Assembly (NCBI GenBank): GCA_963771505.1
Contig: CAVYTO010000001.1
Span: 310,001 to 374,000, forward strand
DNA: 64,000 nucleotides
Origin: JAJPHW01 sp963771505
Lineage (GTDB): Bacteria > Acidobacteriota > Terriglobia > Terriglobales > Acidobacteriaceae
Direction: 5' to 3'
Position 1 is the first letter of the stretch, and each line of letters starts with the position of its first letter. Of the stretch, positions 42,817 through 51,705 are shown piece by piece. Both the position numbers and the translations under genes were made by a program. Below the pieces are notes generated by a model. It saw only the letters and a list, made by a program, of their open reading frames with translations, did not search any database and was not told the DNA's origin.

Positions 42817-45800
42817 ATGATCCATCGAATCGTCCAAGCGGCTCTGCGGCAAAGGTTCCTGGTGCTAATGCTGACCGCTTTCATCACGGTCGGCGGCATC
42901 CTGTCGTTCCAGCGGATGCCCGTGGACGCCTACCCCGACCTCTCGCCGCCGCAAGTCGAAATCATCACTCAGTGGCCAGACCACGCCGCAGAAGAAGTCG
43001 AACGCCTTGTCACGCTTCCTCTGGAACTTGAGATGAACGGCGTCCCCCACATGGTGGTGATGCGGTCCATCTCGCTCTATGGACTCTCCCATGTCATCAT
43101 GACATTCGAAGAGAGCACCGACGACTACTTTGCACGCCAGATAGTGTTCGAGCGACTTGCACAAGCTACTCTTCCCACGGGTGTGACTCCAAGCCTCGCG
43201 CCACTATTTAGCCCCAGCGGCCTGGTCTATCGCTACGTGCTGGAGAGTCCCGATCGTAGCCCCCAAGAGTTGAAGACGATTGAAGACTGGGTAATCGCAC
43301 GGGCTTATCGCTCGGTCCACGGTGTAGCCGACGACTCGGGCTTTGGTGGCACGGTAATGCAATATCAAGTGCTGCTCGATCCGGCGCGCATTTATGGCTA
43401 TCACTTGACCGTCCCGCAAGTGACGGCCGCCCTAGCCGCGAACAACGCAAATGCTGGCGGCGGCTTCTATTCGCAGGGCGGGCAGTTCTACTACGTGCGA
43501 GGCATTGGGCTGGTCCGCAATACCGACGATATCGGCAACATAGTTGTGGGCGCCAACAAAGGCGTGCCCGTCCGGGTGCGCGATGTTGGCGACGTCACGA
43601 TCGGGCATGCACCGCGGCTCGGCGAATTCGGCTTTCAGAAAAATGATGACGCGGTCGAGGGCGTCATTCTCATGCTGCGCGGGGAGCAGACGCAAAACGT
43701 CCTCAAAGCAGTGGAGGGTAAAACCGAAGAGTTGAACCGCCACATCCTGCCGCCTGATGTCAGGATTCGTCCTTATTACGACCGCAGCGAGCTGGTGGAT
43801 CTGACCACGGAAACAGTGGAGGCTAACTTGCTCCGCGGCATGGTGCTGGTGCTAGTTGTGCTGATCTTTTTTCTGGTCAGCTTCCGGGCCGCCATCATCG
43901 TCGCCATCACCATCCCGCTCTCCTTGCTGTTTGCATTCATTGTCCTGCATGCGCACGATGTGGCTGCTAACCTGCTTTCCATCGGTGCCATTGACTTCGG
44001 CATCGTCATCGACGGCACCGTGGTGATGATGGAGAACATCTATCGCGAGCTGGCATTGCGGGAAGGCCAAGAGTACAAACTCAACGAGGTCATTCTGGCG
44101 GCCGCGAAAGATGTGGACCGTCCAATCTTTTATTCGGTCGCGGTCATCCTCGCAGGTTATCTGCCGATTTACGCGCTGAGCGGGCCGGCCGGGAAGCTGT
44201 TTCATCCCATGGCCGAGACCATGTCGTTTGCTCTGGTCGGCGCGCTGATTCTGACCCTCACCCTCATTCCCGTGCTCGCCTCATACTGGTTCAAGAGTGG
44301 CGTGCGTGAAAAAGCGAACCGCCCTTATGAATGGATGAAGCGGAAGTATGCTTCGCAGTTGGATTGGGCACTCGACCGCCCCAAAACAACCGTGGCCATC
44401 GCGACGCTCATTTTTGCCGCGACCTTGCTGCTGGTCCCTTTTATCGGTGGTGAGTTTATGCCTCACCTGGATGAGGGTGCGCTCTGGGTGCGGGCTACCA
44501 TGCCATACACCATTTCATTTGAAGAAGCCAGCAGGATTGCCCCTCAGATCCGCGACATCCTAATGTCTTATCCGCAGGTCACGGTGGTGGGTTCGGAATT
44601 AGGACGTCCCGACGATGGCACCGACCCTACGGGCTTTTTTAACTGCGAATTCTATGTCGGCCTGAAATCCTACAAAGACAAATCGTGGAGCGGCGATACC
44701 GGCGATAAGAAGCAACTCATCGAATCCATCAATAAGAAACTCACCGCTTTCCCCGGAATTATTTTCAACTACACTCAGCCCGCTGAAGATGCCGTGGACG
44801 AAGCCCTAACGGGCCTCAAGAGTTCACTGGCAGTCAAAATCTATGGGGACGATCTGAATGTGCTTCAGGATAAAGCAATACAGGTCAAGAATGCCCTGGC
44901 CAAAGTGCCGGGGTTCACTGAACTCACGGTGGTGCGCGAACTTGGCCAACCGAGTTTGTTGGTGGACGTTGATCGGGACAAGATCGCGCGATATGGAATC
45001 AACGTGGCCGACGTGGAGGCCGTAATTTCCGCGGCCGTCGGAGGGCAGGCAGTCACCCAGGTCATTCAAGGGGAAAAGCTCTTCGATCTGGTGGTGAGGA
45101 TGCAGCCCCAATTCCGCAGCAGCGCGCACGAGATCGGAAATCTGCTGGTCGGCACACCGGATGGGCAGCAGATTCCGCTCAGTCAACTTGCCAATATAAG
45201 CCAGGGGAACGGTGCGTCCTTTATTTATCGTGAAAATAATTCCCGCTACATCGGTGTGCAGTACAGCATTGAAGGCCGTGATTTGGAACGATCCGTTCGG
45301 GATGGGCAAGCAGCCGTGAGCAAGGTCGTGACTCTACCACAGGGCTACCGGATGCTGTGGGGTGGCGAATACAGCCAATTTCTCGAGGCAAAGTCGCAGA
45401 TGTACTTTATCGGCCCACTCGCCGGAGTGGTGATTTTCATGATCTTGTTTGCGCTTTACGGTAACTTCAAGTTTCCCGTCACGATTGCATTGGGCGTGAT
45501 CATGACGGAACCGGTGGGCGCGCTGATTGCGCTCAAGCTAACGCACACCCCCTTCAGCGTCTCTTCAGTTTTGGGACTTCTGGCGCTGCTGGGGGTCTCG
45601 GTTGAGACCGCAGTTATTCTGGTTTCCTACATCAACAAGCTCCGGCAGGAAGGCTTGGATATCCGGACGGCCACTCGGGAAGCATCGCTCCTGCGGCTTC
45701 GTCCCATCATGATGACCGCGCTGGTCGCGTGCCTCGGGTTGCTTCCGGCCGCGCTCTCCACCGGGATTGGCTCCGACACCCAGAAGCCTTTCGCCATCGT

Positions 45801-45900
45801 TATTGTGGCAGGCTTAATTTCGCGGCTCTTTATCGGCTTCTTCGTCAATCCGGTGTTGTACGAGATGGTCGCCCGTGAAGGCGATGTTCTTCAGGTGTAG
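42817..45900 (+). CDS. czcA: Heavy-metal efflux RND transporter, CzcA type
   Basis: Proton-driven inner-membrane pump of 1027 residues, the normal HME-RND size. TM4 carries the charged signature IDFGIVIDGTVVMMEN with Asp393, Asp399 and Glu406. The spacing matches Asp402/Asp408/Glu415 of CzcA, the divalent-cation (Zn, Co, Cd, Ni) group; monovalent Cu/Ag pumps such as CusA have an Ala-rich version of this motif. Other landmarks are AYPDLSPPQVEIITQWPDHA, GGEFMPHLDEGALWVRATMP and ATREASLLRLRPIMMTALVA. It lies 65 bp after czcB and is probably the last gene of the operon. No metal sensor gene is seen next to it. Confidence 0.9.
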   Translation: MIHRIVQAALRQRFLVLMLTAFITVGGILSFQRMPVDAYPDLSPPQVEIITQWPDHAAEEVERLVTLPLELEMNGVPHMVVMRSISLYGLSHVIMTFEESTDDYFARQIVFERLAQATLPTGVTPSLAPLFSPSGLVYRYVLESPDRSPQELKTIEDWVIARAYRSVHGVADDSGFGGTVMQYQVLLDPARIYGYHLTVPQVTAALAANNANAGGGFYSQGGQFYYVRGIGLVRNTDDIGNIVVGANKGVPVRVRDVGDVTIGHAPRLGEFGFQKNDDAVEGVILMLRGEQTQNVLKAVEGKTEELNRHILPPDVRIRPYYDRSELVDLTTETVEANLLRGMVLVLVVLIFFLVSFRAAIIVAITIPLSLLFAFIVLHAHDVAANLLSIGAIDFGIVIDGTVVMMENIYRELALREGQEYKLNEVILAAAKDVDRPIFYSVAVILAGYLPIYALSGPAGKLFHPMAETMSFALVGALILTLTLIPVLASYWFKSGVREKANRPYEWMKRKYASQLDWALDRPKTTVAIATLIFAATLLLVPFIGGEFMPHLDEGALWVRATMPYTISFEEASRIAPQIRDILMSYPQVTVVGSELGRPDDGTDPTGFFNCEFYVGLKSYKDKSWSGDTGDKKQLIESINKKLTAFPGIIFNYTQPAEDAVDEALTGLKSSLAVKIYGDDLNVLQDKAIQVKNALAKVPGFTELTVVRELGQPSLLVDVDRDKIARYGINVADVEAVISAAVGGQAVTQVIQGEKLFDLVVRMQPQFRSSAHEIGNLLVGTPDGQQIPLSQLANISQGNGASFIYRENNSRYIGVQYSIEGRDLERSVRDGQAAVSKVVTLPQGYRMLWGGEYSQFLEAKSQMYFIGPLAGVVIFMILFALYGNFKFPVTIALGVIMTEPVGALIALKLTHTPFSVSSVLGLLALLGVSVETAVILVSYINKLRQEGLDIRTATREASLLRLRPIMMTALVACLGLLPAALSTGIGSDTQKPFAIVIVAGLISRLFIGFFVNPVLYEMVAREGDVLQV

Positions 45901-46089
45901 TGAACATCCAAATACGCCCTTCGCCAGTTGTGGAACGGCTGACCTTTTTCCCGCTATTTGTACACCTGCCGGGATCCAAGAAAAATCGGCAAGCGCCCCG
46001 CAGGTGTTGCTTGAGCGTAGATTCTCTGGTCCGGTTTCCGGTCAGATATCGCGTCAATCCGCCGATGTCAGAGCTGACTGGCGTGAAAT
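45901..46089. other. Non-coding spacer after the metal-efflux operon
   Basis: Together with 46387-46543 this forms the empty parts of a 640-bp gap; the only recognisable item in the gap is the RHS-like fragment at 46090-46386. No hairpin with a T run was found behind czcA. Confidence 0.35.
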
Positions 46090-46386
46090 TTATGCCCGTA
46101 AGCTGCCAGCATCCGGTCTGGTATGGCAGAGTGAACGCATCGCCGAGCCGTTGAAGCTGCCACTAACCGCCGGGGCCCATTGGTAGTAATAATAGGTATT
46201 GCTACCGTCCCCGCCGGGGCTCCCGGCACCCAAGCCATCCCCTCCGCCGCCACCGCCTGCTCCTTCCCACGAGGCGTTATAGGTGTAGGCCGCCGGGGTC
46301 GCTCCCGGATCGACCTGGATCATGCGATTGTTGGCGTTGTAGCTGTAGCCGTGAAAACCAGCCGCAGTTGGGCCATCGCCGGTCAT
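46090..46386 (-). pseudogene. Isolated RHS/YD-repeat fragment
   Basis: A 98-codon frame starting MTGDGPTAAGFHGYSYNANN and continuing RMIQVDPGATPAAYTYNA. YSYNANNRMIQVD matches the YD-repeat signature (YxYDxxxRLxxV) of RHS/teneurin proteins. Only about one repeat is present, followed by a glycine-rich stretch; the thousands of residues of a real RHS protein are absent. It is best read as a relic of a larger RHS gene, or possibly a tiny stand-alone gene, left between the efflux operon and the oxalate decarboxylase. Confidence 0.55.
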
Positions 46387-46543
46387 AGCGTTTCTCAATC
46401 GGCAACTATTGTGCTGCTCCAGTTTTCGCCTGCAAAAGAATTTTCTAAGGTTTTCTTAACGTTGTCCACAGGATTTCAAGCTCGCGCGGCCATACTCTTG
46501 TTCTGAATGATTAAGGATTTCATGTCAGTTGAGAGGGTGGGCC

Positions 46544-47818
46544 ATGCGTGAGAACGCTGCAAGTGTAACCAGGCGTAGATTCCTAGGCGCGGGCTCGACG
46601 GCACTTGCGGCGACCGCTCTGCTAGCGATCACAACAGAACAAGACAGCCAGGCTGCGGGGCAAACGAACCACGTAAACGTTCCCAGGTCTTCTAAGCACG
46701 ATTCTCCGAATGAGGAAGATCCCGGAGCGAGAAATGGCGCATTGGAAGCCGAGAACCCAAATTCAGTTTGGTCTCCTGAAACGGACAATGGCGGGCAACC
46801 GCCGTTTAAATATTCTTTTTCTCTGGCGCGAAAACGAATCGAGAGCGGCGGATGGACTCGTCAGGTCACTGCGCGCGACCTACCGATTTCGAAGACGATC
46901 GCCGGAGTAGAGATGCGGCTGACGGCTGGTGGGGTTCGTGAACTGCACTGGCATGTCTCCGCTGAATGGGCGATCATGCTCTACGGCACGGCTCGCATCA
47001 CCGCCGTTGATCAGGACAGCAAAAGCTTCGTCAGCGACGTCGGCGAAGGCGATCTTTGGCTCTTCCCTCCGGGCGTGCCGCACTCGATTCAGGGTTTGGG
47101 GCCGGACGGATGCAAATTCCTGCTGGTTTTTGACGATGGCGACTTCAACGAGTTTGAGACTTTCCTGATCACTGACTGGATGGTGCACACGCCGACGGAA
47201 GTGTTGGCTAAAAACTTCAACGTTCCCGAATCGACCTTCGCTAAAATCCCTAAGAGGGAACTATTTATTTTCCAGACGGCGTTGCCTGGCAATCTAAACC
47301 AAGAGCAGGATCAGGCGGCAGCAGGTACCGGTGTGGTGCCGCGGCGTCTCGATTTCCGGCTGAGTCAGATGAAACCTACAAAGGTGACAGCGGGTGGCGA
47401 CGTAAAGATCGTCGATTCTAAGATTTTTCCTGTGACCCCGATTGCCGCCGCATTGGTGCGGCTGAAACCCGGTGGCCTGCGTGAGTTGCACTGGCATCCC
47501 AATGCGGATGAGTGGCAGTATTACATCAGCGGCAAGGGCCGTATGACAGTCTTTGCCGCAGGTACGCGCGCCCGCACCATGGACTTCGAAGAGGGCGATG
47601 TGGGCTACATCAAGCAATCCAACCCACACTATGTCGAAAACACAGGAGATGTGGACTTGGTTTTTCTTGAGATGTTCAAGAGCGACCACTACGAGGACAT
47701 TTCTTTAGCACAATGGATGGCGCACACGCCGCATCTGTTAGTGGATCAGCATTTGCAGGTTGGGCAAAAAATGATTGATGCTATTCCGCGGGAAAAAATC
47801 GTGAATATACCCCTGTAG
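46544..47818 (+). CDS. oxdC: Bicupin oxalate decarboxylase, Tat-exported
   Basis: Splits oxalate into formate and CO2 with manganese. The 424-residue protein starts at the ATG 46544 (GAGAGGGTGG upstream); SVTRRRFLGAGS is a twin-arginine signal, so it acts outside the cytoplasm. Both cupin domains keep all metal ligands: His135, His137, Glu141, His180 in the first and His316, His318, Glu323, His362 in the second (ELHWHPNADEWQYYISGK is near-identical to Bacillus OxdC). The active-site lid that reads SENST in Bacillus is NEFET (202-206), retaining the key glutamate as Glu203. This argues for decarboxylase rather than oxidase activity. The MBL gene follows 12 bp later. Confidence 0.9.
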   Translation: MRENAASVTRRRFLGAGSTALAATALLAITTEQDSQAAGQTNHVNVPRSSKHDSPNEEDPGARNGALEAENPNSVWSPETDNGGQPPFKYSFSLARKRIESGGWTRQVTARDLPISKTIAGVEMRLTAGGVRELHWHVSAEWAIMLYGTARITAVDQDSKSFVSDVGEGDLWLFPPGVPHSIQGLGPDGCKFLLVFDDGDFNEFETFLITDWMVHTPTEVLAKNFNVPESTFAKIPKRELFIFQTALPGNLNQEQDQAAAGTGVVPRRLDFRLSQMKPTKVTAGGDVKIVDSKIFPVTPIAAALVRLKPGGLRELHWHPNADEWQYYISGKGRMTVFAAGTRARTMDFEEGDVGYIKQSNPHYVENTGDVDLVFLEMFKSDHYEDISLAQWMAHTPHLLVDQHLQVGQKMIDAIPREKIVNIPL

Positions 47819-47830
47819 CCTAAGAGGAAG

Positions 47831-48856
47831 ATGAACAAGCTAAGCGGTTCCTACCAACGCCGAATCCTGAACGCGTCGTTTCTGATCGCTGCGCTTTTAT
47901 GGATTGGCAGCGAGCAGTCTGCGTTCGCTCAGCGCAAGGGCGACGCAATTGCGGCTGATACTCCAGCACAGGTTCATGCGCTCAAAGTGACTCTGCTGTC
48001 GACCATGCTGGTCGGCGACGTTACGGGAATCGGCGAGTGGGGTTTTTCAGCGTTGGTTCAGGCGGATGGTCATCGCGTTTTGCTAGATACGGGAGCCCAT
48101 CCCGATACCGTTCTGCAAAATGCACAGGACTTGAAGATTGATCTCTCCGATGTTCAGGATGTGATTCTCACGCATAACCACTGGGACCATGTTGGCGGTT
48201 TACTGAACCTTCGCAAGGAGATGATGAAGAAAAACCCTTCAGCATTGTCCCGGGTTCATGTCGGGCGCGGCATTTTTTACAGCCGGCCGAGTGATCAGGG
48301 CGAAGCTAACAAAATGATTGCGATCAAGAAAGAATATGAGGCGACGGGGGGAAAATTCATCGAGCACGATGCAGTTTCGGAGATCTTTCCAGGCGCATGG
48401 CTCACCGGCCCAGTACCCCGACTATCTTCCGAACACAACTATGCCAGCAGTGGTAAGGTCTTAACTCCCGGAGGCTTGGTTCCGGACACGGTTCCGGAAG
48501 ATCAATCACTCGTGCTGAACACACCGCAGGGACTGGTCGTGATCACGGGTTGCGGCCACGCAGGCATCATCAACATCTTGACGTTCGCGCGAGAACAGTT
48601 CCCAGACGAGCCGGTTCAGGCGGTTATTGGAGGACTGCATCTCTACTCGGCGAGCGATCACCAGCTGGATTGGACTGCAGACAAGATGAGGGAATTTAAG
48701 GTAGCGAATGTAATCGGTGCACATTGCACCGGCATCGAAGCCGTATATCACATTCGCGAGAGGCTGGGCTTGCCGCGGGGGTCTGCGGTCGTCGGAAGCA
48801 TCGGATCGAGCTTTGTTCTTGGGGAAGGCGTAGAAGCCGGCAAGCTAGCGCAATAG
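47831..48856 (+). CDS. Exported MBL-fold metallo-hydrolase
   Basis: Metal-dependent hydrolase of 341 residues with a signal peptide (ASFLIAALLWIGSEQSAFAQ). The zinc motif is THNHWDH (114-120), followed by GCGHAGIINI and GLHLYSA and a final GAHCTG. This pattern and the FSALVQADGHRVLLDTGAHP start place it in the subgroup annotated as 7,8-dihydropterin-6-yl-methyl-aminobenzene-phosphate synthase-like (MJ0301-type). A secreted enzyme is unlikely to have that archaeal role, so the substrate is unknown. A strong ribosome site (AAGAGGAAG) lies before the ATG, and the gene is probably co-transcribed with oxdC. Confidence 0.82.
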   Translation: MNKLSGSYQRRILNASFLIAALLWIGSEQSAFAQRKGDAIAADTPAQVHALKVTLLSTMLVGDVTGIGEWGFSALVQADGHRVLLDTGAHPDTVLQNAQDLKIDLSDVQDVILTHNHWDHVGGLLNLRKEMMKKNPSALSRVHVGRGIFYSRPSDQGEANKMIAIKKEYEATGGKFIEHDAVSEIFPGAWLTGPVPRLSSEHNYASSGKVLTPGGLVPDTVPEDQSLVLNTPQGLVVITGCGHAGIINILTFAREQFPDEPVQAVIGGLHLYSASDHQLDWTADKMREFKVANVIGAHCTGIEAVYHIRERLGLPRGSAVVGSIGSSFVLGEGVEAGKLAQ

Positions 48857-48888
48857 CGACCCCGAATAGAAAGTGGCGCCCTTGGCGT

Positions 48889-50088
48889 TCAACGTGCGTT
48901 GTTATCGAGCCAGTCCATGAAAAATTTCGCGATGCCGGCGCTGTTTTTCTCGGACATCATCTGGTGGCCATTACCAGGTAGCCCGACATCCTCCAGCCTT
49001 ACGAACGTGGTTGTCACGCCCGCTTGATTGAGCCATTTCGCCATGCAATGCGCATAGGGACGGTGATAGCTAGCTTCTCCAGAAACGTTGAGGACGGGAA
49101 TGCCTTCCAAGTTTATGAGTTTACGCGCAGGCTCTTTTTGCAACCAACAAGGATCAAGACCCGGAGCATCCGGCTTCTCCTGCCGAATCGTATGCAATTC
49201 AGACGCTTCTCTTATGGGCGGGTCGTAGTGAATCGGGAAATTGGTCGGCCCCCAGACGTGTCCCGGACCTTTCGCGTCAAGCTCCATGTTCTCAATGGGC
49301 GGTCCCCAAGGCTCTACCGCGACAATGGCCTTGACAAGTTTCGGCCGAGCGTCGGCGACCAGCCACCCGGAGGTGGCCAATCGAGAGTGCAGAAGCAGGA
49401 TCACCGGTTTGCCAATCAGGTCGACCAATCGCACGAGGTCGTCGGCCGAAAGCTGCTCCATGTCATCCGCTGTGGGAAAACCGAGTTCCATCTTCGAGAA
49501 ATAATCGAACACGGGGTCGCCGATTTTCCCTTTGTTCGGAGCGTCGCTCGGCCATTGCGTGTATTTGCGGGATTGAGGCCAGCTACGCTGCGCATTCGAC
49601 GGCGGACTGCCACCAGTCCAGACCTCTTCCATGTGTTCCGCGGTGCGGGGCCCAGACAAACTGCCATCAAGGTCGGGAATATAGGCGGCACGGCCTCGAC
49701 CGGGAAAGTCCATCATGTAAACCGTATATCCCTGGTTGACGAAGTCATAAGCCCAACCCGGCCTCCCGTCGGGCGTTTGCAGCAATGCGATATCAGTTTG
49801 CCCGCCTCCAGCTTCCACAAACAAAATCGGATACGGATGCCGGATTTTCTTAGGTACCCATACATCCACGTACATCGCGCCGCGCATCCTTTCCTTGCCC
49901 GGTTCGCCCACCCATTTCCCGCCGATGTAGAAGTGGCCCTGACGTCCAATCTTTTCCGTCGAGAAGGTCGGCACCGACTTGAGGGGCATCGGATAGGCAG
50001 GGACATCGGCGGCTGGCGCGAAGCGGCCGGCAAGAAGAACGGTGGTCAGCAACAAAACTATTGCATTGGAGAGCTTGGTTATCGGCAT
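48889..50088 (-). CDS. Exported alpha/beta hydrolase
   Basis: A 399-residue esterase/lipase-like protein with a Sec signal (LSNAIVLLLTTVLLAGRFAP). Fold landmarks are the oxyanion-side strand YPILFVEAGGGQTDI, the segment YTVYMMDFPGRGRAAYIPD, a nucleophile elbow LLLHSRLATSGW in which the Ser of HSR would be catalytic, and a late GNGHQMM with the catalytic His. The elbow GxSxG is degenerate (HSxxxxxG), as in some secreted esterases of soil bacteria. The substrate is unknown. It diverges from the aldehyde dehydrogenase over 106 bp, so the two may share regulation. Confidence 0.75.
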   Translation of the reverse strand: MPITKLSNAIVLLLTTVLLAGRFAPAADVPAYPMPLKSVPTFSTEKIGRQGHFYIGGKWVGEPGKERMRGAMYVDVWVPKKIRHPYPILFVEAGGGQTDIALLQTPDGRPGWAYDFVNQGYTVYMMDFPGRGRAAYIPDLDGSLSGPRTAEHMEEVWTGGSPPSNAQRSWPQSRKYTQWPSDAPNKGKIGDPVFDYFSKMELGFPTADDMEQLSADDLVRLVDLIGKPVILLLHSRLATSGWLVADARPKLVKAIVAVEPWGPPIENMELDAKGPGHVWGPTNFPIHYDPPIREASELHTIRQEKPDAPGLDPCWLQKEPARKLINLEGIPVLNVSGEASYHRPYAHCMAKWLNQAGVTTTFVRLEDVGLPGNGHQMMSEKNSAGIAKFFMDWLDNNAR

Positions 50089-50194
50089 AAGGTTCCCTTA
50101 AGGTTCGAGTGCTAGAATCCGCGCTAGGTTTGTCCCGCACATAGCGCCTTATATAGCGCAGCACGTTCAGCTGTCAATTTAGGAGCGTCGATTC

Positions 50195-51688
50195 ATGTCT
50201 ACGGCCACAGGTTTGAAGCCCATACCGTTCCTCATCGGTGGGGAATGGATTCAGGACACGCCCTCCACAATAACGCATGTGAATCCAGCAACAGGCGAAG
50301 TCAACTACGAGATTTGTGCCGGCACGGAAGCTCACATCGATACCGCCGTACGGGTGGCGCACGAAGCAGCGAGCAAGCCTGCCTGGCGAAATATGTTGCC
50401 TCACGTGCGAGCGCAGATCTTGAACAAGATTGCGGACCTGATGATCGAGCGCTCCGATCTGCTTGCCCGATGCCAGATGTTAGAAAACGGAAAGGTGTGG
50501 AAGGAGTGCAAGAATCAGGTTATCAACGGCGCAGCGACTTTCCGCTACTGTGCGGCTGCGATTGAAACGCTGGGATCGGAGATTACCCCTCCACGCGGGA
50601 ACTATCTCAGCATGACAGTGTATGAACCGTGGGGAGTGGTTGCAGCGATCACGCCCTGGAACTCACCGATTACCCTGACGTGCAACAAAATCGCTGCGGC
50701 ATTAGCGGCTGGTAATGGCGTCGTTCTCAAACCTGCCTCCTACACACCAACATCTGGAATTGAGTTAGGGCGCATCGCCCTTGACGCAGGCGTTCCTCCG
50801 GGAGTGATGAACGTCGTACCCGGAGCAGGAGGAAAGATTGGCGACGCTCTCGTCACTCACCCACTCGTGAGAATGGTTTCGTTCACGGGAGGGACAGAAG
50901 TCGGGCGAAGAATCTCTGAACTTGCCGGGAAGAAAATCATTCCTGCGGTGCTGGAACTTGGCGGAAAATCGCCGCACATCGTTTTCGCGGATGCAGATCT
51001 AAAAGCGGCGGCGGATGCGGCGACGGTTGCAATCTTCGAGGGAACGGGCCAGTCATGCACCGCCGGATCGCGGCTGTTTGTCGAACGCAAGGTTTATGAC
51101 GAATTGATTGCCATGATCATCGAACGAGCGCGGGTGTTGCGTGTCGATTTACCAGATGCGCCCAACGCACAACTCGGGCCCAGCGCCAGCTTCTCCCAGC
51201 GCGAGTTCATCGAGAAGATCGTGGACGGTGCTCGCGAAGAGGGAGCCGAAATTTTGATTGGAGGCAAACGGCCATCCGATCCGCGTTTGGAAAAGGGGGC
51301 GTTCTATATGCCCACCATCGTGGCCGGCATTACCAACAAGTCAAAGATCGCGCAGCAGGAGATTTTCGGCCCGGTGCTGTGCGCCCTGCCGTTCGATGAT
51401 GAAGACGACCTGATTCGGCAGGCTAACGATAGCGATTATGGGCTGGCATCTGGGATCTGGACGGCCGATTACAAGCGTGCCTGGCGGGTAGCGCGGGCGC
51501 TTGATGCGGGGATGGTTTGGATCAACACCTATAAACAATTTTCCACTGCGTCCCCGTTTGGCGGATTCAAAGAAAGCGGCCTTGGCCGCGAAAAGGGTTT
51601 GCAGGGGATTAGAACTTATCAACAGGTGAAAGCGCTGTTCTGGAGCATGTCAGATACCTTCGACGGCGGCTTCAGCATAGCGAAATAA
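50195..51688 (+). CDS. NAD(P)-dependent aldehyde dehydrogenase
   Basis: Oxidises an aldehyde to the acid. In its 497 residues all catalytic elements of the ALDH superfamily are present: the oxyanion Asn in TPWNSP (Asn156), VVLKPASYTP for the cofactor, Glu254 in LELGGKSPH, the nucleophile Cys288 in GTGQSCTAGSR, and the C-terminal EIFGPVL and PFGGFKESGLGREKG. The ribosome site AGGAG lies ten bases before the ATG. It is the first gene of a run of four same-strand genes (17 bp to the ThDP enzyme). If the ThDP enzyme is a decarboxylase, this enzyme would take its aldehyde product. Confidence 0.92.
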   Translation: MSTATGLKPIPFLIGGEWIQDTPSTITHVNPATGEVNYEICAGTEAHIDTAVRVAHEAASKPAWRNMLPHVRAQILNKIADLMIERSDLLARCQMLENGKVWKECKNQVINGAATFRYCAAAIETLGSEITPPRGNYLSMTVYEPWGVVAAITPWNSPITLTCNKIAAALAAGNGVVLKPASYTPTSGIELGRIALDAGVPPGVMNVVPGAGGKIGDALVTHPLVRMVSFTGGTEVGRRISELAGKKIIPAVLELGGKSPHIVFADADLKAAADAATVAIFEGTGQSCTAGSRLFVERKVYDELIAMIIERARVLRVDLPDAPNAQLGPSASFSQREFIEKIVDGAREEGAEILIGGKRPSDPRLEKGAFYMPTIVAGITNKSKIAQQEIFGPVLCALPFDDEDDLIRQANDSDYGLASGIWTADYKRAWRVARALDAGMVWINTYKQFSTASPFGGFKESGLGREKGLQGIRTYQQVKALFWSMSDTFDGGFSIAK

Positions 51689-51705
51689 TTCCAGGGGAAA
51701 CACAT

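Noticed and set aside
49024..50115. Plus-strand frame of 363 codons
   Set aside because: It is the antisense of the alpha/beta hydrolase, whose signal peptide and catalytic motifs are on the minus strand.
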